64,000 bases of DNA from Streptococcus sp. Marseille-Q5986 (GTDB lineage: Bacteria; Bacillota; Bacilli; Lactobacillales; Streptococcaceae): NCBI RefSeq assembly GCF_946902915.1, contig NZ_CAMPPY010000001.1, positions 1-64,000 of the forward strand, given 5' to 3'. A program made the translations under genes and the position numbers. Of this stretch, positions 29,768 to 39,823 are shown in pieces. Numbering within the stretch: the stretch's first letter is position 1; every line of letters begins with the position of its first letter. The notes below the pieces were generated by a model. That model ran no database searches, had not been told where the DNA came from, and saw only the letters and a program-made list of their open reading frames with translations.

Positions 29768-31252
29768 ATGACATTAGTTTATCAATCAACGCGTGATGCC
29801 AACAATACAGTAACTGCCAGCCAAGCTATTTTGCAAGGTTTGGCTACGGACGGTGGTTTGTTTACACCGCTTACTTATCCAAAGGTAGATTTGGACTTTG
29901 ACAAATTGAAAGATGCTTCTTACCAAGAAGTGGCTAAGTTAGTTTTATCAGCATTTTTAGATGACTTTACAGCCGAGGAGTTGGACTACTGTATCAACAA
30001 TGCTTACGATAGCAAGTTTGATACTCCAGCTATCGCACCATTAGTGAAATTAGACGGGCAATATAACTTGGAACTTTTCCATGGTTCAACGATTGCCTTT
30101 AAGGATATGGCCTTGTCTATCTTGCCATACTTTATGACGACTGCTGCTAAGAAACATGGCTTGGAGAACAAAATCGTCATTTTGACAGCGACATCTGGTG
30201 ATACTGGGAAAGCTGCTATGGCAGGATTTGCGGATGTACCTGGTACTGAGATCATCGTCTTTTATCCAAAGGATGGTGTCAGCAAGGTACAAGAGTTGCA
30301 AATGACTACTCAGACTGGCGATAATACTCATGTTATCGCTATAGACGGTAACTTTGACGATGCTCAAACAAATGTGAAGCACATGTTTAACGACGTGGCT
30401 CTTCGGGAAAAATTGGCCAGCAACAAGTTGCAATTTTCATCAGCTAACTCTATGAACATTGGTCGTTTGGTCCCACAAATTGTCTATTATGTTTATGCCT
30501 ACGCTCAGTTGGTCAAGGCTGGTGAGATTGTGGCTGGTGAACAGATTAACTTCACAGTACCAACAGGAAACTTTGGAAATATCTTGGCGGCCTTTTATGC
30601 TAAGCAAATTGGCCTACCAGTTGGTAAATTAATCTGTGCTTCAAATGACAACAATGTCTTGACAGACTTCTTTAAAACACGAGTTTACGACAAGAAACGT
30701 GAGTTTAAGGTAACAACTAGTCCATCTATGGATATTCTGGTGTCTTCAAACTTAGAGCGTTTGATTTTCCATCTTTTGGGAAATAATGCTGAAAAGACAG
30801 CTGAACTTATGAATGCTTTGAACACGCAAGGACAATATGAGTTGACAGACTTTGATGCAGAGATTTTGGAGCTCTTTGTAGCTGAATATGCGACTGAGGA
30901 AGAAACGTCAGCAGAAATCAAGCGTGTTTATGAGTCAGATTCTTATATCGAGGACCCTCATACAGCGGTTGCTTCAGCAGTGTATAGAAAATACCAAGCT
31001 GCTACTGGTGATGCGACTAAGACAGTGATTGCTTCAACAGCTAGTCCATACAAGTTCCCAGTAGTTGCCGTAGAAGCGGTAACAGGAAAAACAGGCTTAA
31101 CTGACTTTGAAGCCTTGGCTCAATTACATGAAATTTCAGGAGTGGCTGTGCCACCTGCAGTTGATGGGCTTGAGACAGCTCCTGTTCGTCACAAGACAAG
31201 GGTAGCAGCTGCTGATATGCAAGCAGCGGTTGAGGCTTATCTAGGACTTTAA
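29768..31252 (+). CDS. thrC: Threonine synthase
   Basis: ThrC converts O-phosphohomoserine to threonine, using pyridoxal phosphate. The 494-residue protein has the PLP-lysine region HGSTIAFKDMALS (about 105-117), the phosphate-binding TATSGDTGKAA motif and PTGNFGNILAAFYAK. It is of the long, fungal/bacterial clade 2 type. It is a single-gene unit, closed by a strong terminator, that lies close to the ThrE-like exporter genes only by chance of distance (they are 15 kb away). Confidence 0.96.
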   Translation: MTLVYQSTRDANNTVTASQAILQGLATDGGLFTPLTYPKVDLDFDKLKDASYQEVAKLVLSAFLDDFTAEELDYCINNAYDSKFDTPAIAPLVKLDGQYNLELFHGSTIAFKDMALSILPYFMTTAAKKHGLENKIVILTATSGDTGKAAMAGFADVPGTEIIVFYPKDGVSKVQELQMTTQTGDNTHVIAIDGNFDDAQTNVKHMFNDVALREKLASNKLQFSSANSMNIGRLVPQIVYYVYAYAQLVKAGEIVAGEQINFTVPTGNFGNILAAFYAKQIGLPVGKLICASNDNNVLTDFFKTRVYDKKREFKVTTSPSMDILVSSNLERLIFHLLGNNAEKTAELMNALNTQGQYELTDFDAEILELFVAEYATEEETSAEIKRVYESDSYIEDPHTAVASAVYRKYQAATGDATKTVIASTASPYKFPVVAVEAVTGKTGLTDFEALAQLHEISGVAVPPAVDGLETAPVRHKTRVAAADMQAAVEAYLGL

Positions 31253-31264
31253 GACAGAGGGAGT

Positions 31265-31297
31265 AAACTCGGTTGGGAAACCAACTGAGTTTCTTTT
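31265..31297 (+). terminator. Terminator after thrC
   Basis: AAACTCGGTTGG and CCAACTGAGTTT pair around GAAA (one G-U pair) and run into a T-rich stretch. Confidence 0.8.
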
Positions 31298-31312
31298 CAT
31301 CAGGAGGAAGGA

Positions 31313-32593
31313 TTGTTTAAGAAAAATAAAGATATTCTTAATATTGCCTTGCCAGCTATGGGCGAAAACTTTTTGCAGATGCTCATGGGGATGGTGGACA
31401 GTTATTTGGTTGCTCATTTAGGATTGATAGCCATTTCAGGCGTATCAGTAGCAAGTAATATTATCACGATTTATCAGGCGATTTTCATTGCTCTGGGAGC
31501 GGCTATTTCCAGTGTTATTTCAAAAAGTTTAGGGCAGAAGGATCAGTCTAAGTTAGCCTATCATGTGACTGAGGCGTTGAAGATTACATTATTATTAAGT
31601 TTCCTTTTAGGAACTTTGTCCATCTTCGCTGGGCAAGAGGTGATTGGACTTTTGGGGACGGAGAGAGATGTAGCTGAGAGTGGAGGTCTCTACCTATCTT
31701 TAGTTGGTGGTTCGATCGTTCTTTTGGGATTCATGACCAGTCTGGGTGCCTTGATTCGTGCAACGCATAATCCTCGCCTGCCTCTTTATGTCAGCCTCTT
31801 GTCAAATGCTTTGAATATTCTCTTTTCCAGTCTAGCTATTTTTGTTCTTGATATGGGGATATCTGGTGTTGCTTGGGGAACCATCTTGTCTCGCTTGGTT
31901 GGTCTTGTGATTTTGTGGTCGCAATTAAAGCTACCTTTTGAGAAACCGACTTTTGGTTTAGATAAGGAACTATTGACCTTAGCTTTGCCAGCAGCTGGAG
32001 AGCGGCTTATGATGCGGGCTGGTGATGTCGTTATCATTGCCTTGGTCGTTTCTTTTGGAACGGAGGCGGTGGCGGGAAATGCGGTCGGAGAAGTCTTGAC
32101 CCAGTTTAACTACATGCCTGCCTTTGGCGTCGCTACGGCAACGGTCATGCTGGTGGCCCGAGCGGTTGGAGAGGATGATCGGAAAAGAGTCGCAAGTTTG
32201 AGTAAACAAGTCTTTTGGCTTTCTCTGGTCCTCATGTTCCCCTTGACCTTCAGTATCTATGCTTTGGGTGTACCACTAACTCATCTCTATACGACTGATC
32301 CTCTAGCGGTTGAGGCTAGTGTTCTAGTGACACTGTTTTCACTACTTGGTACTCCTATGACGATAGGAACAGTCATCTATACAGCAGTCTGGCAGGGTTT
32401 GGGCAATGCTCGGCTTCCCTTTTATGCGACAAGTATAGGAATGTGGTGTATCCGCATTGGAACAGGATATCTGATGGGAATTGTGCTTGGTTGGGGCTTG
32501 CCCGGTATTTGGGCCGGAACCCTTTTGGATAATGGTTTCCGTTGGTTATTTCTACGTTACCGTTACCAGCGTTATATGATGTTGAAAGGATAG
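31313..32593 (+). CDS. MATE-family efflux transporter
   Basis: This 426-residue protein has twelve predicted membrane helices in two similar halves, as in MATE/NorM-DinF cation-coupled exporters (first half AMGENFLQMLMGMVDSYLVAHLG; second half AAGERLMMRAGDVVII, quoted by core residues). The start is a TTG following AGGAGGAAGG, giving the family-typical MFKKNKDILNIALPA. The substrate cannot be told. The HAD phosphatase gene starts three bases after its stop. Confidence 0.9.
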   Translation: MFKKNKDILNIALPAMGENFLQMLMGMVDSYLVAHLGLIAISGVSVASNIITIYQAIFIALGAAISSVISKSLGQKDQSKLAYHVTEALKITLLLSFLLGTLSIFAGQEVIGLLGTERDVAESGGLYLSLVGGSIVLLGFMTSLGALIRATHNPRLPLYVSLLSNALNILFSSLAIFVLDMGISGVAWGTILSRLVGLVILWSQLKLPFEKPTFGLDKELLTLALPAAGERLMMRAGDVVIIALVVSFGTEAVAGNAVGEVLTQFNYMPAFGVATATVMLVARAVGEDDRKRVASLSKQVFWLSLVLMFPLTFSIYALGVPLTHLYTTDPLAVEASVLVTLFSLLGTPMTIGTVIYTAVWQGLGNARLPFYATSIGMWCIRIGTGYLMGIVLGWGLPGIWAGTLLDNGFRWLFLRYRYQRYMMLKG

Positions 32594-32596
32594 AAG

Positions 32597-33220
32597 ATGC
32601 AAAAAACAGCTTTTATTTGGGATTTAGACGGGACTTTATTGGATTCTTACGAAGTGATTTTGTCAGGGATTGAGGAGACCTTTGTTCAATTTTCTATTCC
32701 TTATGATAAGGAAAAAGTGAGAGAGTTTATCCTCAAATTTTCGGTGCAGGATTTGCTGGAGCAAGTGGCAGAAGAGAGAAATCTGGATGCGGAAGTGCTC
32801 AACCAGGTGCGTGCCCAGAGCCTGTCTGAGAAAAATGCCCAGGTAGTTTTAATGCCAGGTGCGCTTGAAGTGCTAGCTTGGGCAGACCAAGCAGGGATTC
32901 AGCAGTTTGTCTATACTCATAAGGGGGACAATGCTTTTACCATTCTCAGAGACTTGGGGGTGGAATCCTATTTCACAGAGATTTTAACCAGTCAGAGTGG
33001 CTTTGCGCGGAAGCCAAGTCCAGAAGCGGCTACCTATCTGTTAGACAAGTATCAGCTGAATCCTGATAACACCTATTATATAGGGGATCGGACTCTGGAT
33101 GTAGAATTTGCCCAGAATAGTGGGATTCCGAGTATCAACTTTTTAGAATCTTCTTTTGAAGGCAATCACAGGATTCAAGAGTTGGCAGATATTTTCCGTA
33201 TTTTTGAGGCTGAGCGATAA
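32597..33220 (+). CDS. HAD-family hydrolase (phosphoglycolate phosphatase-like)
   Basis: The 207-residue soluble protein has the HAD motifs: nucleophile DLDGT (9-13), a cap domain, TH in YTHKGDN, and the C-terminal GDRTLDVEFA acid pair. It belongs to the subfamily IA group, which includes phosphoglycolate and sugar-phosphate phosphatases; the true substrate is not evident. It is probably co-transcribed with the MATE gene. Confidence 0.88.
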   Translation: MQKTAFIWDLDGTLLDSYEVILSGIEETFVQFSIPYDKEKVREFILKFSVQDLLEQVAEERNLDAEVLNQVRAQSLSEKNAQVVLMPGALEVLAWADQAGIQQFVYTHKGDNAFTILRDLGVESYFTEILTSQSGFARKPSPEAATYLLDKYQLNPDNTYYIGDRTLDVEFAQNSGIPSINFLESSFEGNHRIQELADIFRIFEAER

Positions 33221-33304
33221 AAAGATTGTGTCTCTTTTTTCGTGCACTTTAAAACTATTTCAAGTAATCGAGTTTGTTACAAGGAATAGACAGTTCTATT
33301 AAAT

Positions 33305-33325
33305 AGGCCCGAGAGGGCTTTTTTT
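33305..33325 (+). terminator. Terminator after the HAD gene
   Basis: GCCC and GGGC arms around a GAGA loop, extended by weaker pairs, precede seven T residues. Confidence 0.75.
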
Positions 33326-33373
33326 GTGTCATTCCTTCAGGATAAGAGGAACAAAGATGGGGAAGTGATTAAT

Positions 33374-33454
33374 AAATCAAGAGAATGTAAGTATATTACT
33401 TGATTTGTTTTTTAGTCCATACTAGACTTGATAAGTCAAATATTGATAAATCAA
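33374..33454 (+). promoter_or_regulatory. Three dyads upstream of the marR gene
   Basis: AAATCAAG (33374-33381) and CTTGATTT (33399-33406) form a perfect inverted repeat. Two further 12-base near-palindromes follow, TTGATAAGTCAA (33428-33439) and the perfect TTGATAAATCAA (33443-33454). All share a TTGA/TCAA core and lie just before the MarR gene, so they are good candidates for its autoregulatory operator. A clear -10 is not obvious. Confidence 0.6.
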
Positions 33455-33473
33455 CGTTAGAGGAGGACGGTTT

Positions 33474-33899
33474 ATGGTAGCAATCCAAGATTTACTGTAT
33501 CAATTACGATTAGCAGATCAGTCTATGACACCACTATTCGAACGACAATTGGGAATTAGTCTCACTCGTTATCAAATCTTATGTTTCTTAATCGATCAGT
33601 CTCCGTGTAATCAAATAGCGGTTCAGGAACGTTTGAAGATTGATCAGGCTGCCTTGACACGGCACTTTAAAATTCTGGAAAAGGGAGGCTTGGTCAAACG
33701 CCGTCGGAATCCTGAAAACCAGAGGGAGGTTTTGGTGGAAGTTACAGACTTTGCGAGAGAACAACTAGTAACCAATCCTCCTCAACAACATATAAACGTA
33801 GAAAATCAGATGGAGAGTGTGCTTACAAAAGGAGAGCGAGAAGAGTTCAGTCGCTTGTTAGAAAAGTTGATATCTGGCTTAGAAGAGATAGAAATTTAG
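33474..33899 (+). CDS. MarR-family transcriptional regulator
   Basis: The 141-residue protein has the winged helix-turn-helix of MarR repressors: a recognition region INQAAL-like segment (CNQIAVQERLKIDQAALTRH) followed by the wing RRRNPENQREVLVEVT. The length is typical. It sits behind the TTGA/TCAA dyads and immediately upstream of the DUF1304 membrane protein gene, so it probably controls both. The inducing ligand is unknown. Confidence 0.9.
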   Translation: MVAIQDLLYQLRLADQSMTPLFERQLGISLTRYQILCFLIDQSPCNQIAVQERLKIDQAALTRHFKILEKGGLVKRRRNPENQREVLVEVTDFAREQLVTNPPQQHINVENQMESVLTKGEREEFSRLLEKLISGLEEIEI

Positions 33900-33909
33900 G
33901 GAGAAGAAT

Positions 33910-34273
33910 ATGTCTATTTTTACAATTGTTTCAGCAACCATTGTTGCTTTGGAGCATTTTTATATTTTTTTATCTGGAAAGTGTGGCTACGCAATCAGAT
34001 ACTACTAGTCGCGTGTTTAATGTAGATAAAGAAGAACTGGCTCGTTCGTCAGTGAGTTCACTCTTTAAAAATCAAGGGATTTATAATGCCTTGATGAGTG
34101 TCTTTCTCTTGTACGGGATTTATTTCTCACAAAGTTTGGAAAGGGTGACCATATTTGTTTTATTCGTGCTTTGTACAGCAACCTATGGTTCTCTAACAGC
34201 AGATAAGAAGATTCTTCTGAAGCAAGGTGGGTCTGCTATTTTGACTCTGCTGAGTATGTTGCTTTTGAAATAA
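33910..34273 (+). pseudogene. DUF1304 membrane protein gene, frameshifted in a T run
   Basis: From the ATG at 33910 (good GGAGAAGA context) the protein reads MSIFTIVSATIVALEHFYIF, a typical DUF1304 start. The frame fails within seven consecutive T residues at 33965-33971. Removing one T continues into YLESVATQSDTTSRVFNVDKEELA and three more membrane helices, about 120 residues in all. The gene is thus off by a single base in a homopolymer, compatible with phase variation, decay or sequencing error. MarR-adjacent DUF1304 genes are common in this group, with unknown function. Confidence 0.8.
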
Positions 34274-34279
34274 GAAAAC

Positions 34280-34305
34280 CAGCGTCCTGAAAGATGCTGA
34301 TTTTT
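34280..34305 (+). terminator. Terminator between convergent DUF1304 and DUF975 genes
   Basis: CAGCGTC pairs with GATGCTG (one G-U) around CTGAAA and precedes five T residues. Confidence 0.7.
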
Positions 34306-34313
34306 GTAGGTTC

Positions 34314-35171
34314 TTATCCATTTCGACGTTTACGGGCTAGTAGGACTCTGTAAAAGAAGATGTGATTGTTCTGGATATAGGGAAGGATTGAAAAACTAGC
34401 AATTCCAAAAGTGATCCAATTGAGGAAGTACCAAGGGAGTAGTTGTAGGTCGAGGACAAAGCGTTGAAATTTGTAACCCTTCATCAAGAAACGGCTGGTT
34501 TTCAGGATTTGGCTTGGTTTAGCCTGTCCTAAATCCAGAGTGTCGCAGAGGAGGAATTCTACCTGCGAGTAGGCATAATGTTGCGGAACGTAGAGGCTGT
34601 TCCCTACAATCATCAAGATGAGACTCGCGAAAAAGTAGAGGCCAAATGTCAGAAGGAACTGCTCCGTTTCAATGGATGAGAGGTCTAGTTTTGGAAATTC
34701 TGGATGTAGGGCGACAAATCTCCGAGCCAAGAGATTGCTATAAAAGAGGAAATAAACGCCTACTAAGTTTGGAATACTCCATAAAAAGAGGTAGAAACGT
34801 TTGAGGAGCAGAGTTAGGAAGGTTTGCGAGAAGCGCTCTTCAGCAAAGAGGGTCAGGCTTGATTTTACTGAAAGTTCTGTATCAGGATCCTTGAGGAGTC
34901 GGAGTGTCGCAAAAGCAGCACCTGCTAGAAAAATCGTGCTCATAAAAGAAACCACTAACGGGAAGAGATAGGCTTGGAGCACTTGTGCCAGCATGCTGAA
35001 AAAGGATTGCTCTAAAACACTTTCTTGGAGACGAGCCAAGGGGTTGAGAAAGCCTGATAAGATGACCAGTATGCTAGGTAAGAGATAGACGAGAAAGAGG
35101 CGGGGATTTTCAGCCTGAAATTGTCTAGCTTGCAGACGAATGGTTTTTAAATCAATTTTTGGGTATTTCAT
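34314..35171 (-). CDS. DUF975 family integral membrane protein
   Basis: The protein of 285 residues has about six membrane segments and the DUF975 C-terminal signature: YSQVEFLL, SRFLMKGYKFQRFVLDLQLLPWYFLNWITFGIASF (core residues) and FYRVLLARKR. I start it at the ATG at 35171, giving MKYPKIDLKTIRLQA, the usual family start. A longer frame up to 35303 would overlap tgt and the promoter region. It is the only normal minus-strand gene in this part and is divergent from tgt. No function is established. Confidence 0.85.
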   Translation of the reverse strand: MKYPKIDLKTIRLQARQFQAENPRLFLVYLLPSILVILSGFLNPLARLQESVLEQSFFSMLAQVLQAYLFPLVVSFMSTIFLAGAAFATLRLLKDPDTELSVKSSLTLFAEERFSQTFLTLLLKRFYLFLWSIPNLVGVYFLFYSNLLARRFVALHPEFPKLDLSSIETEQFLLTFGLYFFASLILMIVGNSLYVPQHYAYSQVEFLLCDTLDLGQAKPSQILKTSRFLMKGYKFQRFVLDLQLLPWYFLNWITFGIASFSILPYIQNNHIFFYRVLLARKRRNG

Positions 35172-35177
35172 TCTCTC

Positions 35178-35186
35178 ATTATACCA
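35178..35186 (-). promoter_or_regulatory. Extended -10 promoter reading into the DUF975 gene
   Basis: On the minus strand TGG is followed by TATAAT (35183 down to 35178), and only six bases separate it from the ATG. The transcript would therefore start at or within a base of the start codon, that is, nearly leaderless. Confidence 0.6.
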
Positions 35187-35192
35187 TAGTTC

Positions 35193-35220
35193 GTGACAGT
35201 TCCAGCTTTTTTTGATAAAA
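35193..35220 (+). promoter_or_regulatory. Promoter of tgt
   Basis: GTGACA (35193-35198) and TAAAAT (35215-35220) are 16 bases apart. The promoter abuts the divergent one of the DUF975 gene. Confidence 0.5.
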
Positions 35221-35284
35221 TCATACAGTATGCCCTTGGGCACAAAGTATGAACTGGGACTGTCTTTCCCAGCTTCGGAGGTAA

Positions 35285-36430
<1,146 letters not shown>

Positions 36431-36450
36431 AGTGTAAAAATAGAATGCTG

Positions 36451-36480
36451 AAATCCTAAGTTTTCTCTTAGGATTTTTCT
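36451..36480 (+). terminator. Terminator after tgt
   Basis: AAATCCTAAG and CTTAGGATTT form a perfect 10-base stem with a TTTTCT loop, followed by T-rich sequence. Confidence 0.8.
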
Positions 36481-36561
36481 TCTTTTTTTGATAAAATAAG
36501 GTGTATTATGGAATAAAAATTAGATGTTTTTACGATCTAATTGAGTGAGGAATAAACTTGT

Positions 36562-38379
36562 ATGCGTATTAAATGGTTTTCCTTGATTAGGATTACAGGT
36601 TTACTTTTGGTGCTCTTGTACCACTTCTTTCAAACAATCTTTCCTGGAGGCTTCTTTGGGGTAGATGTCTTTTTCACTTTTTCAGGTTTCTTGATTACGG
36701 CTCTACTCATCGAAGAATTTTCTAAAAATCATGAGATTGATTTGATAGGATTTTTTAGAAGACGCTTTTATCGGATTGTACCACCTGTGGTTTTGATGGT
36801 TTTGGTGACCATGCCCTTTACCCTCTTAGTTCGCCAAGACTATGTTGCTGGAATTGGCGGTCAGATCGCGGGAGTTTTTGGTTTTATGACCAACTTCTAT
36901 GAAATGTTAACAGGGGGAAGTTACGAATCCCAGTTCATTCCGCATCTCTTTGTTCACAACTGGAGTCTAGCTGTTGAGGTTCACTACTATATTCTCTGGG
37001 GATTGGCAGTTTGGTTCTTATCGAAACGTTCAAAATCTAGTAGTCAATTGAGAGGGATGGTCTTTCTCCTTTCTGCGGGAGCTTTCATCATTAGCTTTTT
37101 CTCCATGTTTATTGGTAGTCTAATGGCTAGTTCCCATTCATCTGTCTACTTTTCAAGTTTAACCCATGTCTATCCCTTCTTTTTAGGAAGTATTTTGGCG
37201 ACAGTTGTGGGGGTTCGTCAGACGAGCGATTTAGTCAAGCAGTTTGATCGGACGTGGAATCTTCGTCAGAATCTACTGGTGTTTGCTGCAGGTCTCTTGG
37301 TATTAGTACTCTTGACCTTCTTTGTCAAGTTCACCTACCTGTTTGCTTATCTATTCGGTTTCTTAATGGCAAGTTTAGCGGCAGTGACCATGATTTTTGC
37401 TGCGCGTGTTTTGCATGAGAAAACGCCTGAGATACAAGAACCTCATATAATCACATTTTTAGCGGATACCAGCTACGCGGTTTACCTCTTCCACTGGCCT
37501 TTCTATATTATCTTTTCTCAGTTGATGAGTAATCTGCCAGCTGTTATTTTAACCGTTATCTTTTCCTATTTCTTCGCTATTCTATCCTTCTATATGATTG
37601 AGCCATTGATTGCTGGTAAGACTAACGCTTTAGTTAGAAAAATCACTAAACTGCATCATATCAAACCTATTAGTGCTAGTGTTGTGGGCGCCCTTTCCTT
37701 CCTTACTTTGATTATCATAGCTGTGGCTCCCCAAGTTGGAGCTTTTGAGACAGACTTGATGGTCAATGGTTTCAAGCAAGCTCAGACCAATATAGGACAA
37801 ACAAAGACTCTTGCTGAACAAGCTGAACTGAGTCGCCTAGGAATTTCTGAGGGAACGAGTCTGATTGGGGATTCAGTGACTTTACGTGCCAATACAGCCT
37901 TAAAAGAGGCACTTCCTGAAGCGAATATCAATGCCCAGGTTAGTCGAACGAACAAGCAAGCCAATGACATTATGCTTCTTAATAGCCAGAACAAGGCGCT
38001 TTTAAAAACAGTTGTCATTGCAACGGGGGTCAACAATCCTGAAGGCTATGAGAATGATTTGGACAGTATCGTGAACAATCTACCGAAAGGACACCATCTG
38101 ATACTGGTGACACCTTATGAGGGAGACAAGAGCAAGGATACTTATACATCAGTGGAGCAGTATGCGGCTTATGCACGGGAATTAGCTGAAAAGAATCCAT
38201 ATGTGAGCATCGCTGACTGGAATAAGGTCGCTAAGGAACACCCTGAAATCTGGGCTGGAACTGACCAAGTCCACTTTGGGAATGATAGCAACATGATTGA
38301 AGAAGGTGCTAAGCTTTACGCAGAAACGATTGCAGCTGCTGTTAAGGCTGCTCAAGAACTGCCTGTAAAATCAAAATAA
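36562..38379 (+). CDS. oatA: Peptidoglycan O-acetyltransferase OatA (pneumococcal Adr type)
   Basis: This enzyme O-acetylates N-acetylmuramic acid in the cell wall and raises resistance to lysozyme. The 605-residue protein has an N-terminal acyltransferase-3 membrane domain of ten to eleven helices (about 1-400) with FFGVDVFFTFSGFLI and VHNWSLAVEVHYYILW, and an extracellular SGNH esterase domain with SLIGDSVTL (nucleophile Ser in GDS) and DQVHFG near the end (about 535-580). The start ATG has a weak, distant GAGG site. Confidence 0.9.
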   Translation: MRIKWFSLIRITGLLLVLLYHFFQTIFPGGFFGVDVFFTFSGFLITALLIEEFSKNHEIDLIGFFRRRFYRIVPPVVLMVLVTMPFTLLVRQDYVAGIGGQIAGVFGFMTNFYEMLTGGSYESQFIPHLFVHNWSLAVEVHYYILWGLAVWFLSKRSKSSSQLRGMVFLLSAGAFIISFFSMFIGSLMASSHSSVYFSSLTHVYPFFLGSILATVVGVRQTSDLVKQFDRTWNLRQNLLVFAAGLLVLVLLTFFVKFTYLFAYLFGFLMASLAAVTMIFAARVLHEKTPEIQEPHIITFLADTSYAVYLFHWPFYIIFSQLMSNLPAVILTVIFSYFFAILSFYMIEPLIAGKTNALVRKITKLHHIKPISASVVGALSFLTLIIIAVAPQVGAFETDLMVNGFKQAQTNIGQTKTLAEQAELSRLGISEGTSLIGDSVTLRANTALKEALPEANINAQVSRTNKQANDIMLLNSQNKALLKTVVIATGVNNPEGYENDLDSIVNNLPKGHHLILVTPYEGDKSKDTYTSVEQYAAYARELAEKNPYVSIADWNKVAKEHPEIWAGTDQVHFGNDSNMIEEGAKLYAETIAAAVKAAQELPVKSK

Positions 38380-38383
38380 GATT

Positions 38384-38410
38384 AAAGAGTTGGAGAAATC
38401 CAGCTCTTTT
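38384..38410 (+). terminator. Terminator after oatA
   Basis: AAAGAGTTGGA pairs with TCCAGCTCTTT around GAAA; the T run is short. Confidence 0.65.
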
Positions 38411-38440
38411 AAAATATCTCCAAAAAATAGGTCTATACCA

Positions 38441-38469
38441 TTTACAAATAAAAAAGAAAGGTTTATAAT
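38441..38469 (+). promoter_or_regulatory. Promoter of nagA
   Basis: -35 TTTACA (38441-38446) and -10 TATAAT (38464-38469) with a 17-base spacer, about 50 bases before the nagA ATG. Confidence 0.75.
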
Positions 38470-38519
38470 GTAATTGACATAATAAATTGTAGAATCAATC
38501 TTTTAAGGAGGTTAACATT

Positions 38520-39671
38520 ATGCCTAACTATATTAAAGCGGATCAGTTTTTCTACCCACACGGAGTTCGTCGAGGTGGTTACTTGGAACTTGTGGACGGC
38601 AAGTTTGGGAAACATGTAGAGCAGATTCCTGAAGGAGCTGAGGTGATTGACTATACCGGTTATAACATTGCCCCAGGACTTGTGGATACCCACATTCATG
38701 GATTTGGTGGTGTGGATGTCATGGATAATAACATCGAAGGAACCCTTCATACTATGAGTGAAGGATTGCTTAGCACGGGTGTTACCAGCTTCTTGCCAAC
38801 GACGTTGACTTCCTCTTACGAGCAGTTGCTTGCGGTAACTGAAAATATCGGTGCTCGTTACCAAGAAGCAAGTGGAGCCAAGATTCGGGGAATTTATTTT
38901 GAAGGGCCTTATTTTACAGAGAAATACAAGGGGGCTCAAAATCCTGCCTACATGAAAGATCCTCGTATGGATGAGTTTCGTGCTTGGCAAAAAGCGGCAA
39001 ATGGCTTGCTTAATAAAATTGCCCTTGCGCCAGAACGTGAAGGTGTAGAAGACTTTGTTCGTACAGTTACGGGCGAAGGTGTGACGGTTGCTCTTGGACA
39101 TTCAAACGCGACTTTTGATGAAGCCAAAAAAGCAGTCGATGCTGGAGCGAGTGTTTGGGTACATGCTTACAATGGAATGCGTGGTTTGACTCATCGTGAA
39201 TTGGGTATGGTTGGAGCCATGTATCAATTGCCACACACCTATGCAGAGTTGATCTGTGATGGTCACCACGTAGATCCAAAGGCTTGTGATATCTTGCTCA
39301 AACAAAAGGGAACTGAAAATATTGCCCTTATCACAGACTGTATGACAGCTGGTGGTTTGGAAGACGGTGACTACATGTTGGGAGAATTCCCAGTAGTAGT
39401 TGCCAATGGAACTGCACGCCTCAAATCGACAGGTAACTTGGCAGGTTCTATCCTCAAACTCAAGGATGGTTTGAAGAATGTGGTTGAATGGGGAATTGCG
39501 AATCCGCATGAAGCAGTCATGATGGCCAGCCTCAACCCAGCTAAATCTGTTCACATCGATGATGTCTGTGGCCAAATCCGTGAAGGCTACGATGCTGACT
39601 TTATCGTACTAGATAAAGATTTGGAATTGGTAGCAACCTACCTGGATGGTGTGAAACGTTATCAAGCATAA
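38520..39671 (+). CDS. nagA: N-acetylglucosamine-6-phosphate deacetylase
   Basis: NagA removes the acetyl group from N-acetylglucosamine-6-phosphate, feeding amino sugars to glycolysis or wall synthesis. The 383-residue amidohydrolase has the metal motif DTHIHGFGG (about 59-67), EGPYF, GHSNA, HAYNGM and ITDCMTAGG with the catalytic Asp. A good AAGGAGG site precedes the ATG. It is monocistronic between a consensus promoter and a strong terminator. Confidence 0.96.
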   Translation: MPNYIKADQFFYPHGVRRGGYLELVDGKFGKHVEQIPEGAEVIDYTGYNIAPGLVDTHIHGFGGVDVMDNNIEGTLHTMSEGLLSTGVTSFLPTTLTSSYEQLLAVTENIGARYQEASGAKIRGIYFEGPYFTEKYKGAQNPAYMKDPRMDEFRAWQKAANGLLNKIALAPEREGVEDFVRTVTGEGVTVALGHSNATFDEAKKAVDAGASVWVHAYNGMRGLTHRELGMVGAMYQLPHTYAELICDGHHVDPKACDILLKQKGTENIALITDCMTAGGLEDGDYMLGEFPVVVANGTARLKSTGNLAGSILKLKDGLKNVVEWGIANPHEAVMMASLNPAKSVHIDDVCGQIREGYDADFIVLDKDLELVATYLDGVKRYQA

Positions 39672-39677
39672 GAAGAT

Positions 39678-39709
39678 AAAATAGGGGTCAATAAAGGACT
39701 CCTATTTTT
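39678..39709 (+). terminator. Terminator after nagA
   Basis: AAAATAGGGGTC pairs with GACTCCTATTTT (one G-U) and is followed by T residues. Confidence 0.75.
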
Positions 39710-39823
39710 AATATCAGATGAAAATAATAGGCTTAAAGAAGTTTCTAATGGGGGAAATAAGCAAAATCCTTTTCTTGTATTAAAAAATTAGATATAATAT
39801 ACGGTACAAAGGAAGTAGTAAGA

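Noticed and set aside
39102-39575. 157-codon open frame on the minus strand
   Set aside because: It is antisense to nagA and looks like a codon-pattern shadow; same for the antisense frame at 38463-39101.
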